A DNA stretch of 8,235 nt from Hyphomicrobiales bacterium (GCA_014380505.1 JACMJT010000521.1:1-8235), one strand, 5' to 3'; shown: positions 1 to 7,210, counted from the stretch's first letter. The notes: a model not told the origin generated them from the sequence alone. Program-made: numbers and translations.

Positions 1-1165
1 CCCCGGTTTCGCCTCGACCGCTTCATGCGAGTCCCAAATTACCTACATCGACGGCGATGAAGGTGTCCTCCTCTCCCGCGGTTACCCCATAGAACAACTG
101 GCCGAACAGGGCGACTTCATCGAAACCTGCTACCTGCTTTACTATGGCGATCTGCCGACGCCATCCCAGCGCCGCGAATTCGAACATGCGATCACCCATC
201 ACACCATGATCCATGAACAGATGGCGCGGCTTTTTCAGGGGTTCCGCCGCGACGCCCACCCGATGGCGGTCATGGTCGCGGTGGTGGGTGCGCTTTCGGC
301 CTTCTATCACGACTCGACCGACATCAACGATCCCAAGCAGCGCGAGATCGCGTCCCGCCGCATGATCGCCAAGCTGCCGACCATCGCCGCCATGACCTAC
401 AAATATCATATCGGGCAGCCGTTCGTGTATCCGCAGAACGATCTGTCCTATGCCGCAAACTTTCTGCGCATGTGCTTCGCCGTGCCCTGCGAGGACTTCG
501 CCGTAAATCCTATACTTGCCCGCGCCATGGACAAGATTTTCATCCTGCACGCCGACCACGAACAGAATGCTTCGACTTCAACTGTACGGCTGGCGGGTTC
601 CTCCGGCGCCAACCCTTTCGCTTGCATCGCGGCGGGCATCGCCTGCCTCTGGGGTCCAGCACACGGCGGCGCCAATGAAGCGGCGCTCGAAATGCTGACC
701 CAGATCGGCGATCCCTCCAAGGTTTCGGATTTCATCGCCAAGGTAAAAGACAAGAGCACCCACATCCGCCTTATGGGCTTCGGCCACCGCATTTACAAAA
801 ACTACGATCCACGCGCCAAGATCATGCAGAAGACCGCCCACGAGGTTTTGGGCGAACTCGGCATCAAGGACGATCCGCTCCTCGATGTGGCGCGTGAACT
901 GGAAAAGGCCGCGCTTTCGGATTCATATTTTATCGAGCGCAAGCTTTATCCCAATGTCGATTTCTATTCCGGCATAATCCTGCGCGCCCTGGGCTTTCCC
1001 ACCTCGATGTTCACCGTGCTCTTCGCGCTCGCCCGCACGGTGGGCTGGATTTCCCAGTGGAAGGAAATGATCGAGGATCCAAGCCAACGGATCAGCCGCC
1101 CGCGCCAGCTCTACACTGGCGCAGCGCGGCGCGACTATTTGCCGATGAGCAAACGCGGGAAGTAG
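1..1165 (+). CDS. gltA: Citrate synthase (GltA), 5'-truncated by window edge
   Basis: Citrate synthase condenses acetyl-CoA and oxaloacetate to citrate, the entry step of the TCA cycle, in the cytoplasm. The reading frame is open from base 2, starting inside the conserved [11 protein letters not shown] segment followed by ITYIDGDEG, and runs 387 codons to TAG at 1163-1165. Against the ~427-residue family length, about 40 N-terminal residues lie outside the window. The catalytic triad is visible: His in GPAHGGANE (codon 662-664), His in GFGHRIYKN (785-787) and Asp in PNVDFYSG (959-961). The C-terminus has the usual [11 protein letters not shown] tail. This is the hexameric, Gram-negative GltA form; a methylcitrate synthase is possible but less likely given the sequence type and locus. 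It converges on fabZ. An internal ATG at 206 is not the start, because conserved sequence continues upstream of it. Confidence 0.97.
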   Translation, partial: PGFASTASCESQITYIDGDEGVLLSRGYPIEQLAEQGDFIETCYLLYYGDLPTPSQRREFEHAITHHTMIHEQMARLFQGFRRDAHPMAVMVAVVGALSAFYHDSTDINDPKQREIASRRMIAKLPTIAAMTYKYHIGQPFVYPQNDLSYAANFLRMCFAVPCEDFAVNPILARAMDKIFILHADHEQNASTSTVRLAGSSGANPFACIAAGIACLWGPAHGGANEAALEMLTQIGDPSKVSDFIAKVKDKSTHIRLMGFGHRIYKNYDPRAKIMQKTAHEVLGELGIKDDPLLDVARELEKAALSDSYFIERKLYPNVDFYSGIILRALGFPTSMFTVLFALARTVGWISQWKEMIEDPSQRISRPRQLYTGAARRDYLPMSKRGK

Positions 1166-1180
1166 CGTCTAACCAAAAGA

Positions 1181-1231
1181 GCCCTCACCCGCCCTTCGGG
1201 CACCCTCTCCCATGCGTTCCGCACGGGCGAG
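1181..1231 (+). repeat. Repeat unit, left copy (two hairpins)
   Basis: This is the left unit of the inverted pair, read on the + strand. It starts GCCCTCACCCG, continues with hairpin 1 (GCCC-TTC-GGGC, 1191-1201), and then a second, longer hairpin. In hairpin 2, CTCTCCC (1205-1211) pairs with GGGCGAG (1225-1231) with one mismatch, enclosing TGCG-TTC-CGCA (1213-1223). It aligns with the reverse complement of 1253-1306 at about 80% identity by eye. Confidence 0.8.
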
Positions 1232-1252
1232 TGCATAATCTTCAAAATTTAG

Positions 1253-1306
1253 CCTTCTCCCGTGCCCCGAGGCATCGGAGAAGGTGGCCGACGGCCGGAT
1301 GAGGGC
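1253..1306 (-). repeat. Repeat unit, right copy (two hairpins)
   Basis: This is the right unit, homologous to the left one when read on the - strand. It starts GCCCTCATCCG and has hairpin 1 as GGCC-GTC-GGCC (1286-1296). In hairpin 2, CCTTCTCC (1253-1260) pairs perfectly with GGAGAAGG (1277-1284) around the inner stem TGCC/GGCA with loop CCGA on the + strand. Differences from the left copy inside the stems are largely compensatory. Confidence 0.8.
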
Positions 1307-1317
1307 CCTTTTGCTCC

Positions 1318-1791
1318 TCAGCCGCGCTCGTTCATCAGCATGGCGCCGATTTCGGCTTCGGCGGCTTTCTTGCCGTCCACGTGGGCTTCGGCCCAGTATT
1401 TCCACACGGGCGGGCGTTTGTGGGTGAGCTTTACATGGAACTGCACCGTATCGCCCGGCGACACGGGCTTTCGGAAACGCGCCTTGTCGATCGACATGAA
1501 AAATACGAGCTTGCCCGCGTGGGCGTCGCCCAGATGGTTGAGCACTAGGGCGCCCGCCGTCTGGGCCATGGCCTCGATGAGAAGAACGCCCGGCATCACC
1601 GGGTGGCCGGGAAAATGCCCCTGGAAAAACGGCTCGTTGATCGTCACGTTCTTGATCCCCGTGCCGCTCAGGTCGCCGTCGAGATCGATCATTTTGTCAA
1701 TCAACAGGAAGGGATACCGGTGCGGCAGCAGCTTCATGACGCGCGCAATGTCCGCGCTGCCAAGTGCTTTCTTTCCCGTATCCTCGGCCAT
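1318..1791 (-). CDS. fabZ: 3-hydroxyacyl-[acyl-carrier-protein] dehydratase FabZ
   Basis: FabZ dehydrates (3R)-hydroxyacyl-ACP to trans-2-enoyl-ACP in the cytoplasmic type II fatty acid synthesis cycle. The protein is 157 aa, normal for the family, and has the hot-dog fold signatures: [12 protein letters not shown] (residues 22-33), the catalytic-His segment [11 protein letters not shown] (His59), and the helix [10 protein letters not shown] with catalytic Glu73. The His-Glu spacing of 14 equals E. coli His54/Glu68. The start at 1791 is preceded by GGGGGA about 6 nt upstream; a longer in-frame extension to 1899 would run back into bamA and lacks conservation. It lies 74 nt downstream of bamA in the same direction. 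In most Proteobacteria fabZ is flanked by lpxD and lpxA; neither is present here. It is presumably co-transcribed with bamA, and transcription may end in the repeat just downstream. Confidence 0.97.
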   Translation of the reverse strand: MAEDTGKKALGSADIARVMKLLPHRYPFLLIDKMIDLDGDLSGTGIKNVTINEPFFQGHFPGHPVMPGVLLIEAMAQTAGALVLNHLGDAHAGKLVFFMSIDKARFRKPVSPGDTVQFHVKLTHKRPPVWKYWAEAHVDGKKAAEAEIGAMLMNERG

Positions 1792-1811
1792 TGCCAGTCC
1801 CCCAACTGAAG

Positions 1812-1836
1812 CGGACGGCCCCGTAGGCGCCGTCCG
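1812..1836 (-). other. Intergenic hairpin between bamA and fabZ
   Basis: CGGACGGC (1812-1819) and GCCGTCCG (1829-1836) form a perfect 8-bp stem with a 9-nt loop. On the - strand transcript it lies between the bamA stop (1866) and the fabZ ribosome binding site. No T tract follows it, so it is not a classical terminator. It may stabilise processed mRNA ends or affect fabZ translation; that is inference. This 74-nt gap is where lpxD usually sits. Confidence 0.5.
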
Positions 1837-1865
1837 TCCCATTGTAGCCGGTGATTTGGTTTCGT

Positions 1866-4211
1866 CTAGAAGCGAGTTCCGATCGAGAAGCGGAACCATT
1901 CGGTCTCGTCGTATTTGGCCTTTAGCAATGGATATGCGGCTTCAAAGCGCAGCGGCCCGAAGGGCGATGACCAGATGAGGCCCGCACCCACCGAAGCGCG
2001 GAACGCCATGGTGTCGAAAACGGTGCACCCAGAAACTTGCGTGCAGCCATTGGAGCCGTTAGGTGATGTCTTCTCAGGAGTGCCGAACACGGTGCCGAAA
2101 TCCGAGAACGCGGCACCCTCGACACCCCATTCCTCCGGCAGGCCGACCGGGAAGGTCACTTCCACCGTGCCGATGGCGTAGGTCTGGCCGCCGATCGAGT
2201 CCTTGTCGCCGTCGTTGCCGATTTGGCGTGGGCCCACGCCCGACTGGGCGAAACCGCGGAATGTGTCGGCGCCCTTGTAGAAGCGATCCTGAAGCGGAAC
2301 GTTATCGCTGTTGAGCGATTCGATATGGCCCGCATTGGCCTCAAGCTTGAGGACGATCGATTCCTCGTAGACCGGGAAGAAATACCAGCCATGCCCCTCG
2401 AGGCTCGCGGTATAGACATCGCCGCCGAGCCCGGCGATTTCCGAAACGACCTGGCCACGGAAACCGTTGGTGGGCTTGACCGGGCTGTCGAGATTATCCC
2501 AGGTATAGGTGGCGCCGACGAAGGACTTGAGAGTGTTTCCCTCACTGTCAAGGACCGCCGGGGACGCGTGGTCTGAATCGATGCCGCTGATTTCGCGCCA
2601 CGCCAGCCCGTATTTCAGGGTCATCGAGGAATATTCGTCGAGGTCAAAGCCGGTGCGCAATGCGCCGCCCACCTGCTGGCTCTCATAGGATGAGACACTC
2701 GTGTTGTCGACGCGGGTCGCGAACACGTCAACGCCCGCGGAAATCGGCAGGCCCATGAAGTAGGGTATGGTGTAGCTGACATCGACTTGCTGACGCTTGA
2801 AGCTGAGCGTCGTATTGAGTCGGACGTTATGGCCCTTGCCGAGGAAATTGCGCTCTTGCAGCGAGACTGAGCCGATGACGGCCTCGGTCGTCGAATATCC
2901 AATCGAGAAGTTGATTGAGCCCGTGGATTTTTCCTGCACTTCCACGACCAGCACGATCTTGTCTCCGGCCGAGCCAGGATCTTCGCGGAACTCGATCTTG
3001 TCGAAAAAGTCGAGGCTGGTCAGGCGCCGCCTGGCCCGGTCGATGAGCACCCGGTTGAAGGCGTCGCCCTCGAACAGGCGCAGTTCACGCCGGATCACCT
3101 CATCTTCCGTGCGCAGATTGCCCACGATGTCGATGCGCTCGATATAGGTGCGAGGACCCTCCACGATATTGTAGGAAATGTTGAGGCTGCCCTGCCCCTC
3201 GTTGCGATCGATCTGCGGATTGACCTTGGCGAAGACAAACCCCTGGCGGGCCGCCTCGAGGGTGAGATTTTCAACGGTTTTGTCCACGAGGCTCGCGTCA
3301 TAATCGTCGCCCACTCCGGTTTTCACGCCCTCGCGCAAGCGTTCCGGATCAAGCGTGGCCTGCCCCACATTGACGGCCACATCGGCCACCTTGTAGCGAG
3401 AGCCCTCTTCGAGCGAGTAGATGATGACGAAATGCTCTCCGTCGGGCGTCAGGCTGGCATCGGCTGAAATCACCTTGATGTCGGCAAAGCCATTCTTGAG
3501 GTAGTAACGGCGCAAAAGTTCCTTGTCGTATTCGACCCGGTCTGCGTCATAGGTGTCGTTACGGCTGAAGAATTTCCACCAGCGATGCTCGGCCGTGCCG
3601 ATGACGCTCTTGAGATCGCCGTCACTGAAGCTGGTGTTGCCCACGAAATCCACGGTCTTGACCGTTGTTTCCACCCCCTCGGTGATCTCGAACACGAGAT
3701 CGACGCGGTTCTGCGGCAGGCGGATGACCTTGGGCGATACCTTGACCGAATAATACCCGCTGCGGCGGTAGAGCGCGATGACGCGCTGCACGTCGCTCTG
3801 CACCTTTGAGCGGGTGAACATGGTGCGTTCGCGCAACTCAACTTCCTTGGCGAGATCCTTGTCCTTGACCTCGCTGTTGCCCTCGAAGTTCACCCGGTTG
3901 ATCATGGGATTTTCTTCGACGCGCACCAGAAGCTGGGTGCCGTTCCGGAAGATTTGCACATCGGAAAACAGTCCGGTGCGGAACAGGCCCTTGACCGATT
4001 CGTCGATTTTTCCCGAATTGAACGGATCGCCCGGAGCCACCTGCATGTAGGACAGGACCGTTTCGGTCTCCACCCGCTGGTTGCCCTCGACCACGATCTG
4101 CGAGATCGTTTGGGCATGGGCGGCCGAAACAAAGGCCGATGGCCCGGCAACGGGTGCGAGCGCCGACAGGATGACCGCCAACAGCCCAGCGATAACAAGC
4201 CGATAAACCAT
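1866..4211 (-). CDS. bamA: Outer membrane protein assembly factor BamA (Omp85)
   Basis: BamA is the central subunit of the BAM complex, which folds and inserts beta-barrel proteins into the outer membrane. The 781-aa product begins with a Sec signal peptide (hydrophobic stretch at about 5-30, probable cleavage after AHA before QTISQ). Five POTRA domains follow at about residues 36-430, then a 16-strand Omp85 barrel to the end. The L6 lid motif is DTFRGF (RGF at 652-654), and the C-terminal strand ends FRFSIGTRF, a classic beta-signal with terminal Phe. Two Cys (about 723 and 729) lie in a later extracellular loop and could form a disulfide. The start is ATG at 4211; a TTG directly upstream (4214) is a less likely alternative. 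The Shine-Dalgarno is weak: GAAGATCGG is followed by eight T residues and G before ATG. It lies 133 nt downstream of rseP and 74 nt upstream of fabZ, with no skp or lpxD. Confidence 0.97.
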   Translation of the reverse strand: MVYRLVIAGLLAVILSALAPVAGPSAFVSAAHAQTISQIVVEGNQRVETETVLSYMQVAPGDPFNSGKIDESVKGLFRTGLFSDVQIFRNGTQLLVRVEENPMINRVNFEGNSEVKDKDLAKEVELRERTMFTRSKVQSDVQRVIALYRRSGYYSVKVSPKVIRLPQNRVDLVFEITEGVETTVKTVDFVGNTSFSDGDLKSVIGTAEHRWWKFFSRNDTYDADRVEYDKELLRRYYLKNGFADIKVISADASLTPDGEHFVIIYSLEEGSRYKVADVAVNVGQATLDPERLREGVKTGVGDDYDASLVDKTVENLTLEAARQGFVFAKVNPQIDRNEGQGSLNISYNIVEGPRTYIERIDIVGNLRTEDEVIRRELRLFEGDAFNRVLIDRARRRLTSLDFFDKIEFREDPGSAGDKIVLVVEVQEKSTGSINFSIGYSTTEAVIGSVSLQERNFLGKGHNVRLNTTLSFKRQQVDVSYTIPYFMGLPISAGVDVFATRVDNTSVSSYESQQVGGALRTGFDLDEYSSMTLKYGLAWREISGIDSDHASPAVLDSEGNTLKSFVGATYTWDNLDSPVKPTNGFRGQVVSEIAGLGGDVYTASLEGHGWYFFPVYEESIVLKLEANAGHIESLNSDNVPLQDRFYKGADTFRGFAQSGVGPRQIGNDGDKDSIGGQTYAIGTVEVTFPVGLPEEWGVEGAAFSDFGTVFGTPEKTSPNGSNGCTQVSGCTVFDTMAFRASVGAGLIWSSPFGPLRFEAAYPLLKAKYDETEWFRFSIGTRF

Positions 4212-4272
4212 CAAAAAAAACCGATCTTCGTTAGCAAAGCCGCCCCACTAGAATCCCCCGCCACCGACCGCC

Positions 4273-4300
4273 GTTTTATCTGCTTTGTCCCTGATTGCAA
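4273..4300 (-). promoter_or_regulatory. Possible sigma-70-type promoter for bamA-fabZ
   Basis: In the 133-nt gap between rseP and bamA, the - strand reads TTGCAA (4300-4295), a 16-nt spacer, then TAAAAC (4278-4273). Each box matches 4 of 6 consensus bases (TTGACA, TATAAT). Transcription would start near 4266 and leave a leader of about 55 nt ending in the T8 run. The match is weak and could be chance; no sigma-E-like GGAAC box was recognised here. Confidence 0.25.
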
Positions 4301-4344
4301 ATGAAAGTTAGCCCTCCAGAGTGCCTTATAGGCAACGGTGCAGC

Positions 4345-5460
4345 TTATTTTGTTATCCACCCGATATCATTGACAAGTCCCATGACCATTAACATCAGGA
4401 CCAGCGACAAACCGATGCGGAAACTCCATTCCTGAACATTGGCTCCCACGGGCTTGCCCAGCACGGCTTCGATTCCGTAGAGAACGAGATGGCCACCGTC
4501 CAGCATGGGGATTGGGAATAGGTTAATAAGCCCAATACTGACGGATATAATCCCGATGATCAGCATGAACTCGTATAACCCTAGTGAGGCCGCCTCGCCT
4601 GCGATTTTGGCGACGGTGATGGCCCCTCCGATCTTGCTGCCGTTCTCCTTGCCGACAAATATCCGGCCGATATATTTCACCGTGGTTGTGATGATATAAC
4701 CGGTTCTTTCAACTGCCTTGGCGCCGGCTTGCGGCAGCGACAGCTGTTCAACCAGCATCTTGTCCCGCCCGGGCTGTTCGATACCGAGAAGAGCCGTTTT
4801 CGTTACGCGCCCATAGGCATCGATTTCCTCGGTTTCCTGGGGGGCCACGGCAAACGCGAGAGTTTGACCCTGGCGATCGACCACGAGGTCCAGGCGCTCG
4901 CCGGCCCGGAACAGAACGGCTTCGCGTATATCCTGGAAACTCTTGAGCTTCCGCCCGTCGATGGAGACGATCAGGTCGCCCGTCAAGATGCCGATCTTTT
5001 CTGCAGCACCATCCTTCGACAGGCCCGCAACCAGCGGCGGTAAATAGGACATGCCGACGAAGGCATAGCCGCCGGCAAATATCAGGATCGCCAGAATGAA
5101 ATTGGCGACCGGCCCGGCGACAACGATGAGAGCCCGTTGCCACACGGGTTTACCGTGAAAATTCCCGGGCTCACGAGTGGCAGCCGAATCTCGTTCCGGC
5201 TGGCTGGCGGCATTGGCATCGCCCTTGAATTTCACATAACCGCCAAGCAGTACCCAGCACAGCTTCCAGCGCGTTCCATGGCGGTCATACCAGCCCGCGA
5301 TCTCGCGGCCAAAGCCAATGGAGAAGGTTTCAATGGCCACGCCGAACCAGCGCGCCACCAGGAAATGGCCCAACTCATGGATAAAGATGATTACCGTGAG
5401 TGCTGCGAGAAACGGGAGCACATAGAACACCGGCAGATTAAGCAAACTCAAAAAATCCAT
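4345..5460 (-). CDS. rseP: RseP/MmpA-type site-2 intramembrane zinc metalloprotease
   Basis: RseP cleaves membrane-embedded substrates in the inner membrane, classically anti-sigma factors and signal peptide remnants; in Caulobacter the homologue MmpA cleaves PodJ. The 371-aa protein has the zinc motif HELGH at residues 28-32 inside the first transmembrane segment, the GGYVKF loop, and a hydrophobic segment around NFILAILIFAGGYAF. One PDZ domain (about 125-210, containing ILTGDLIVSIDG) follows, and near the C-terminus NLFPIPMLDGGH carries the third zinc ligand Asp (about 321). A final transmembrane segment closes the protein. A single PDZ domain is common in alphaproteobacteria, whereas E. 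coli RseP has two. ATG at 5460 has a good ribosome binding site (AGGAAAAGG) just upstream. It sits between cdsA and bamA as expected, but without dxr between cdsA and rseP. The physiological substrate cannot be read from the sequence. Confidence 0.95.
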   Translation of the reverse strand: MDFLSLLNLPVFYVLPFLAALTVIIFIHELGHFLVARWFGVAIETFSIGFGREIAGWYDRHGTRWKLCWVLLGGYVKFKGDANAASQPERDSAATREPGNFHGKPVWQRALIVVAGPVANFILAILIFAGGYAFVGMSYLPPLVAGLSKDGAAEKIGILTGDLIVSIDGRKLKSFQDIREAVLFRAGERLDLVVDRQGQTLAFAVAPQETEEIDAYGRVTKTALLGIEQPGRDKMLVEQLSLPQAGAKAVERTGYIITTTVKYIGRIFVGKENGSKIGGAITVAKIAGEAASLGLYEFMLIIGIISVSIGLINLFPIPMLDGGHLVLYGIEAVLGKPVGANVQEWSFRIGLSLVLMLMVMGLVNDIGWITK

Positions 5461-5488
5461 TGCCTTTTCCTGTTCCCGCTGGAGCGCT

Positions 5489-5508
5489 CCGGCACATCAT
5501 TGTGCCGG
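5489..5508 (-). promoter_or_regulatory. Perfect hairpin in the rseP leader
   Basis: CCGGCACA (5489-5496), loop TCAT, TGTGCCGG (5501-5508): a perfect 8-bp stem with a tetraloop, ending 28 nt before the rseP start codon on the - strand. No T run follows it in either direction, so it is not an obvious terminator. It could be a mRNA processing or stability element, or an operator-like dyad. The function is inference. The rest of the 160-nt cdsA-rseP gap shows no gene and no recognisable dxr remnant. Confidence 0.45.
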
Positions 5509-5620
5509 GCGGCATGTCTATCCCCGCTGCTTCGCAAGGTCCGTGCCAGGGGCGGACAAACTTTTACCGGTCAGTAACCACAAGACGGGGCATTTGCGAC
5601 AATATTTCGGCAAATTATGG

Positions 5621-6460
5621 TTACCAGAGCAGAAGGCCGGTACCTGTTGCCCCAGGGCCACTACGGGCGGCGCCGATCAGCGCTGCAACCATCGCAACCG
5701 CCACCAGACCATCGACACGATCGATGACGCCGCCATGACCGGGAATGAGGCGGCCCGAATCCTTCACGCCACAATGGCGCTTGAGCGCTGACTTGAAGAG
5801 ATCGCCGCCCTGGGCCGCCAGGGCGAGAAGGCCAGCAAGCAGCGATAGTATGGTAACAGCGCCCAGGCCCGTCAGGGCAGCAAATATCGCCGAGGCGACG
5901 GCACCCCCTGCCACGGCACCACCAAGTCCCGCCCAGGTTTTCTTGGGCGAGATAATTGGCGCGAGCTTTGGCCCGCCGATGAGTTTGCCTCCGAAATAGG
6001 CCAGCGTATCCGCTGCCCAAACGATGACCAGCACCCATAGGATGGCCGAAATGCCATGGGTGGCATCGCTGCGCAGCAGCACGAATGCAATTGCCGGCAC
6101 GCCAACGTAGGGAATACCCAAATACTGCCACGCCGCACCTTGGCGATCCTGGAACCAGGCGACAGCAGCGGAAAGCGCCCAGAGCACGCCAATCGCCGCC
6201 GCCGCACCAGCGATCCCGATAGGAAGCGGCAGAAATGCCCCGCAGAGTGCTGCCGCAGCGTGCAGCGCGAACTGCAACGGATCCCGCTGGTGCGCCATAT
6301 TGGTCCATTCCAGGGCCATGAGTACGCCAAGCAGCGCCACCAGCAGGCTGAACCAGAGCCCACCCACCCACACGTTAATGAGAACGGCGGGTATGAGCAC
6401 GGCCGCCGACAGAAGCCGGACACCTAAATCGCCCCACTTCGCCGCCACCGGATGTTGCAT
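5621..6460 (-). CDS. cdsA: Phosphatidate cytidylyltransferase (CDP-diacylglycerol synthase)
   Basis: CdsA converts phosphatidic acid and CTP to CDP-diacylglycerol in the inner membrane, the branch point for all phospholipids. The 279-aa protein is of normal length, very hydrophobic with multiple transmembrane segments, and carries the full family signature at residues 224-250: S-A-L-K-R, then VKDSGRLIPGHGG, then DRVD. Upstream elements also fit, such as VWAADTLAYFGGK (148-159) and SPKKTWAG (171-178). The ATG at 6460 overlaps the uppS stop by one base (TGATG), which points to translational coupling; no strong Shine-Dalgarno is visible. The same frame extends upstream to 6598, but that stretch lies inside uppS and has no family similarity, so the shorter start is chosen. 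The usual downstream partner dxr is missing; rseP follows after 160 nt. Confidence 0.96.
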   Translation of the reverse strand: MQHPVAAKWGDLGVRLLSAAVLIPAVLINVWVGGLWFSLLVALLGVLMALEWTNMAHQRDPLQFALHAAAALCGAFLPLPIGIAGAAAAIGVLWALSAAVAWFQDRQGAAWQYLGIPYVGVPAIAFVLLRSDATHGISAILWVLVIVWAADTLAYFGGKLIGGPKLAPIISPKKTWAGLGGAVAGGAVASAIFAALTGLGAVTILSLLAGLLALAAQGGDLFKSALKRHCGVKDSGRLIPGHGGVIDRVDGLVAVAMVAALIGAARSGPGATGTGLLLW

Positions 6461-7194
6461 CAGGCCGACCGGGCGCTCAAACCGCCGAAACGCCGCTCGC
6501 GCGACTGAAAATCCTCGACCGCCCGGCGAAAGACATCCGCCGTGAAGTCCGGCCAATACTCCGGTATGAAGACAAACTCCGTGTAAGCGCATTGCCACAG
6601 GAGATAGTTGGACAGCCGCTGCTCGCCACCGGTGCGGATCAACAGATCCGGATCGGGTATGTCGCCGGTATCCAGATGGTTGGCCAGCACCGCGGGGGTG
6701 ATGTCGGAAGGATCAATCTTGCCTTCCGCGACTTTGGTGGCGATCGTTCGGGCGGCGCGGGTGATCTCCTGGCGGCTGCCATAGTTGAAGGCGACGATGA
6801 GCTTGAGCCGCGTATTCTCGCGGGTCAGCGTTTCAGCCTCATCGAGCAGCTTCACGATATTGGGGTCGAGCCCCTGGCGTTCGCCGATGACCGCGATCTT
6901 GACGCCCGCCTTGTGCAAGTCCGCCACATCCATGTTGATGAAGCGGCGCAGGAGTTCCAGCAGAAATGACACTTCGGCCGCCGGCCTCGACCAGTTTTCC
7001 GAACTGAAGGAATAGATCGTCAGATATTCGATGCCGAGATCTGCCGCCGTGCGCACCGCATGACGGAGCGCATCCACCCCCTGTTTATGGCCGGCGGAGC
7101 GCGGCAGGCCCCGTTCCGACGCCCAGCGGCCATTGCCATCCATGATGATGGCGACATGGCGGGGAATGGAGATGACGGGGAGCGGGTTCGGCAT
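6460..7194 (-). CDS. uppS: Isoprenyl transferase / (2Z,6E)-undecaprenyl diphosphate synthase
   Basis: UppS extends farnesyl-PP with eight isopentenyl-PP units to undecaprenyl-PP, the lipid carrier for peptidoglycan and surface glycans, at the cytoplasmic face of the inner membrane. The 244-aa product shows the cis-prenyltransferase motifs in order: IIMDGNGRWA (catalytic Asp19), GHKQGVD (35-41), YSFSSENWSRP (61-71), FNYGSRQEI (136-144) and DLLIRTGGEQRLSNYLLWQ (183-201), ending with the conserved RERRFGG. ATG at 7194 lies 16 nt after the frr stop and has only a weak Shine-Dalgarno (GGCAG), so reinitiation after frr is plausible. The stop TGA (6462-6460) overlaps the cdsA ATG. The enzyme needs isoprenoid precursors, which is relevant because dxr of the MEP pathway is absent from its usual place two genes downstream. 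Confidence 0.97.
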   Translation of the reverse strand: MPNPLPVISIPRHVAIIMDGNGRWASERGLPRSAGHKQGVDALRHAVRTAADLGIEYLTIYSFSSENWSRPAAEVSFLLELLRRFINMDVADLHKAGVKIAVIGERQGLDPNIVKLLDEAETLTRENTRLKLIVAFNYGSRQEITRAARTIATKVAEGKIDPSDITPAVLANHLDTGDIPDPDLLIRTGGEQRLSNYLLWQCAYTEFVFIPEYWPDFTADVFRRAVEDFQSRERRFGGLSARSA

Positions 7195-7210
7195 TGGTTA
7201 TTCTGCCGGC

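Larger units (their letters stand above)
1175..1312. repeat. Large imperfect palindrome made of two inverted repeat units; possible bidirectional terminator
   Basis: This element fills most of the 152-bp gap between the convergent genes gltA and fabZ. Its ends pair with each other: bases 1175-1190 (AAAAGAGCCCTCACCC) match the complement of 1297-1312 (GGATGAGGGCCCTTTT) except for two positions that can form G-T type pairs. Each transcript would therefore read a GC-rich stem followed by four T residues, which suits a bidirectional Rho-independent terminator for gltA (+) and fabZ (-). The TTTT ends 5 bp from the fabZ stop codon. Inside are two separate repeat units in inverted orientation (1181-1231 and 1253-1306), separated by an AT-rich spacer. 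The CCCTCAYCCG...GGGAGAAGG pattern resembles dispersed intergenic palindromes of alphaproteobacteria (RIME-like elements of rhizobia); that family link is from memory and untested. The terminator role is inference. Confidence 0.8.

Noticed and set aside
23..559. Long open frame (178 codons) on the - strand inside gltA
   Set aside because: It is fully antisense to conserved citrate synthase sequence, with no recognisable domain; it is a by-product of GC-rich codon use.
448..841. Two further - strand open frames inside gltA
   Set aside because: Both are antisense to the catalytic core of gltA, low-complexity and without family features.
1253..1306. CRISPR or tRNA-like structure in the gltA-fabZ gap
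   Set aside because: There are only two units, in inverted orientation, with no regular spacers and no tRNA arms or T-loop; the palindromic repeat explanation fits fully.
1792..1899. Upstream extension of fabZ to a start at 1899
   Set aside because: The extension overlaps the bamA 3' end, passes through the intergenic hairpin, and lacks conservation; ATG at 1791 has a good ribosome binding site and gives the normal length.
4212..4214. TTG start for bamA one codon upstream
   Set aside because: The adjacent ATG is preferred; the difference is a single residue and neither has a clear Shine-Dalgarno.
4321..4340. Short dyad TGCCT-TAT-AGGCA just after the rseP stop as a terminator
   Set aside because: The stem is only 5 bp with no T tract following on the - strand; too weak to call.
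5461..5620. Possible degraded dxr or small gene in the cdsA-rseP gap
   Set aside because: Reading the - strand by eye gave no Dxr-like motif (such as the N-terminal GxTGSIG), and the + strand frames crossing it are antisense shadows without support.
6461..6598. Upstream extension of cdsA by 46 codons
   Set aside because: It lies wholly inside uppS in another frame; the TGATG overlap at 6460 gives the usual CdsA length.
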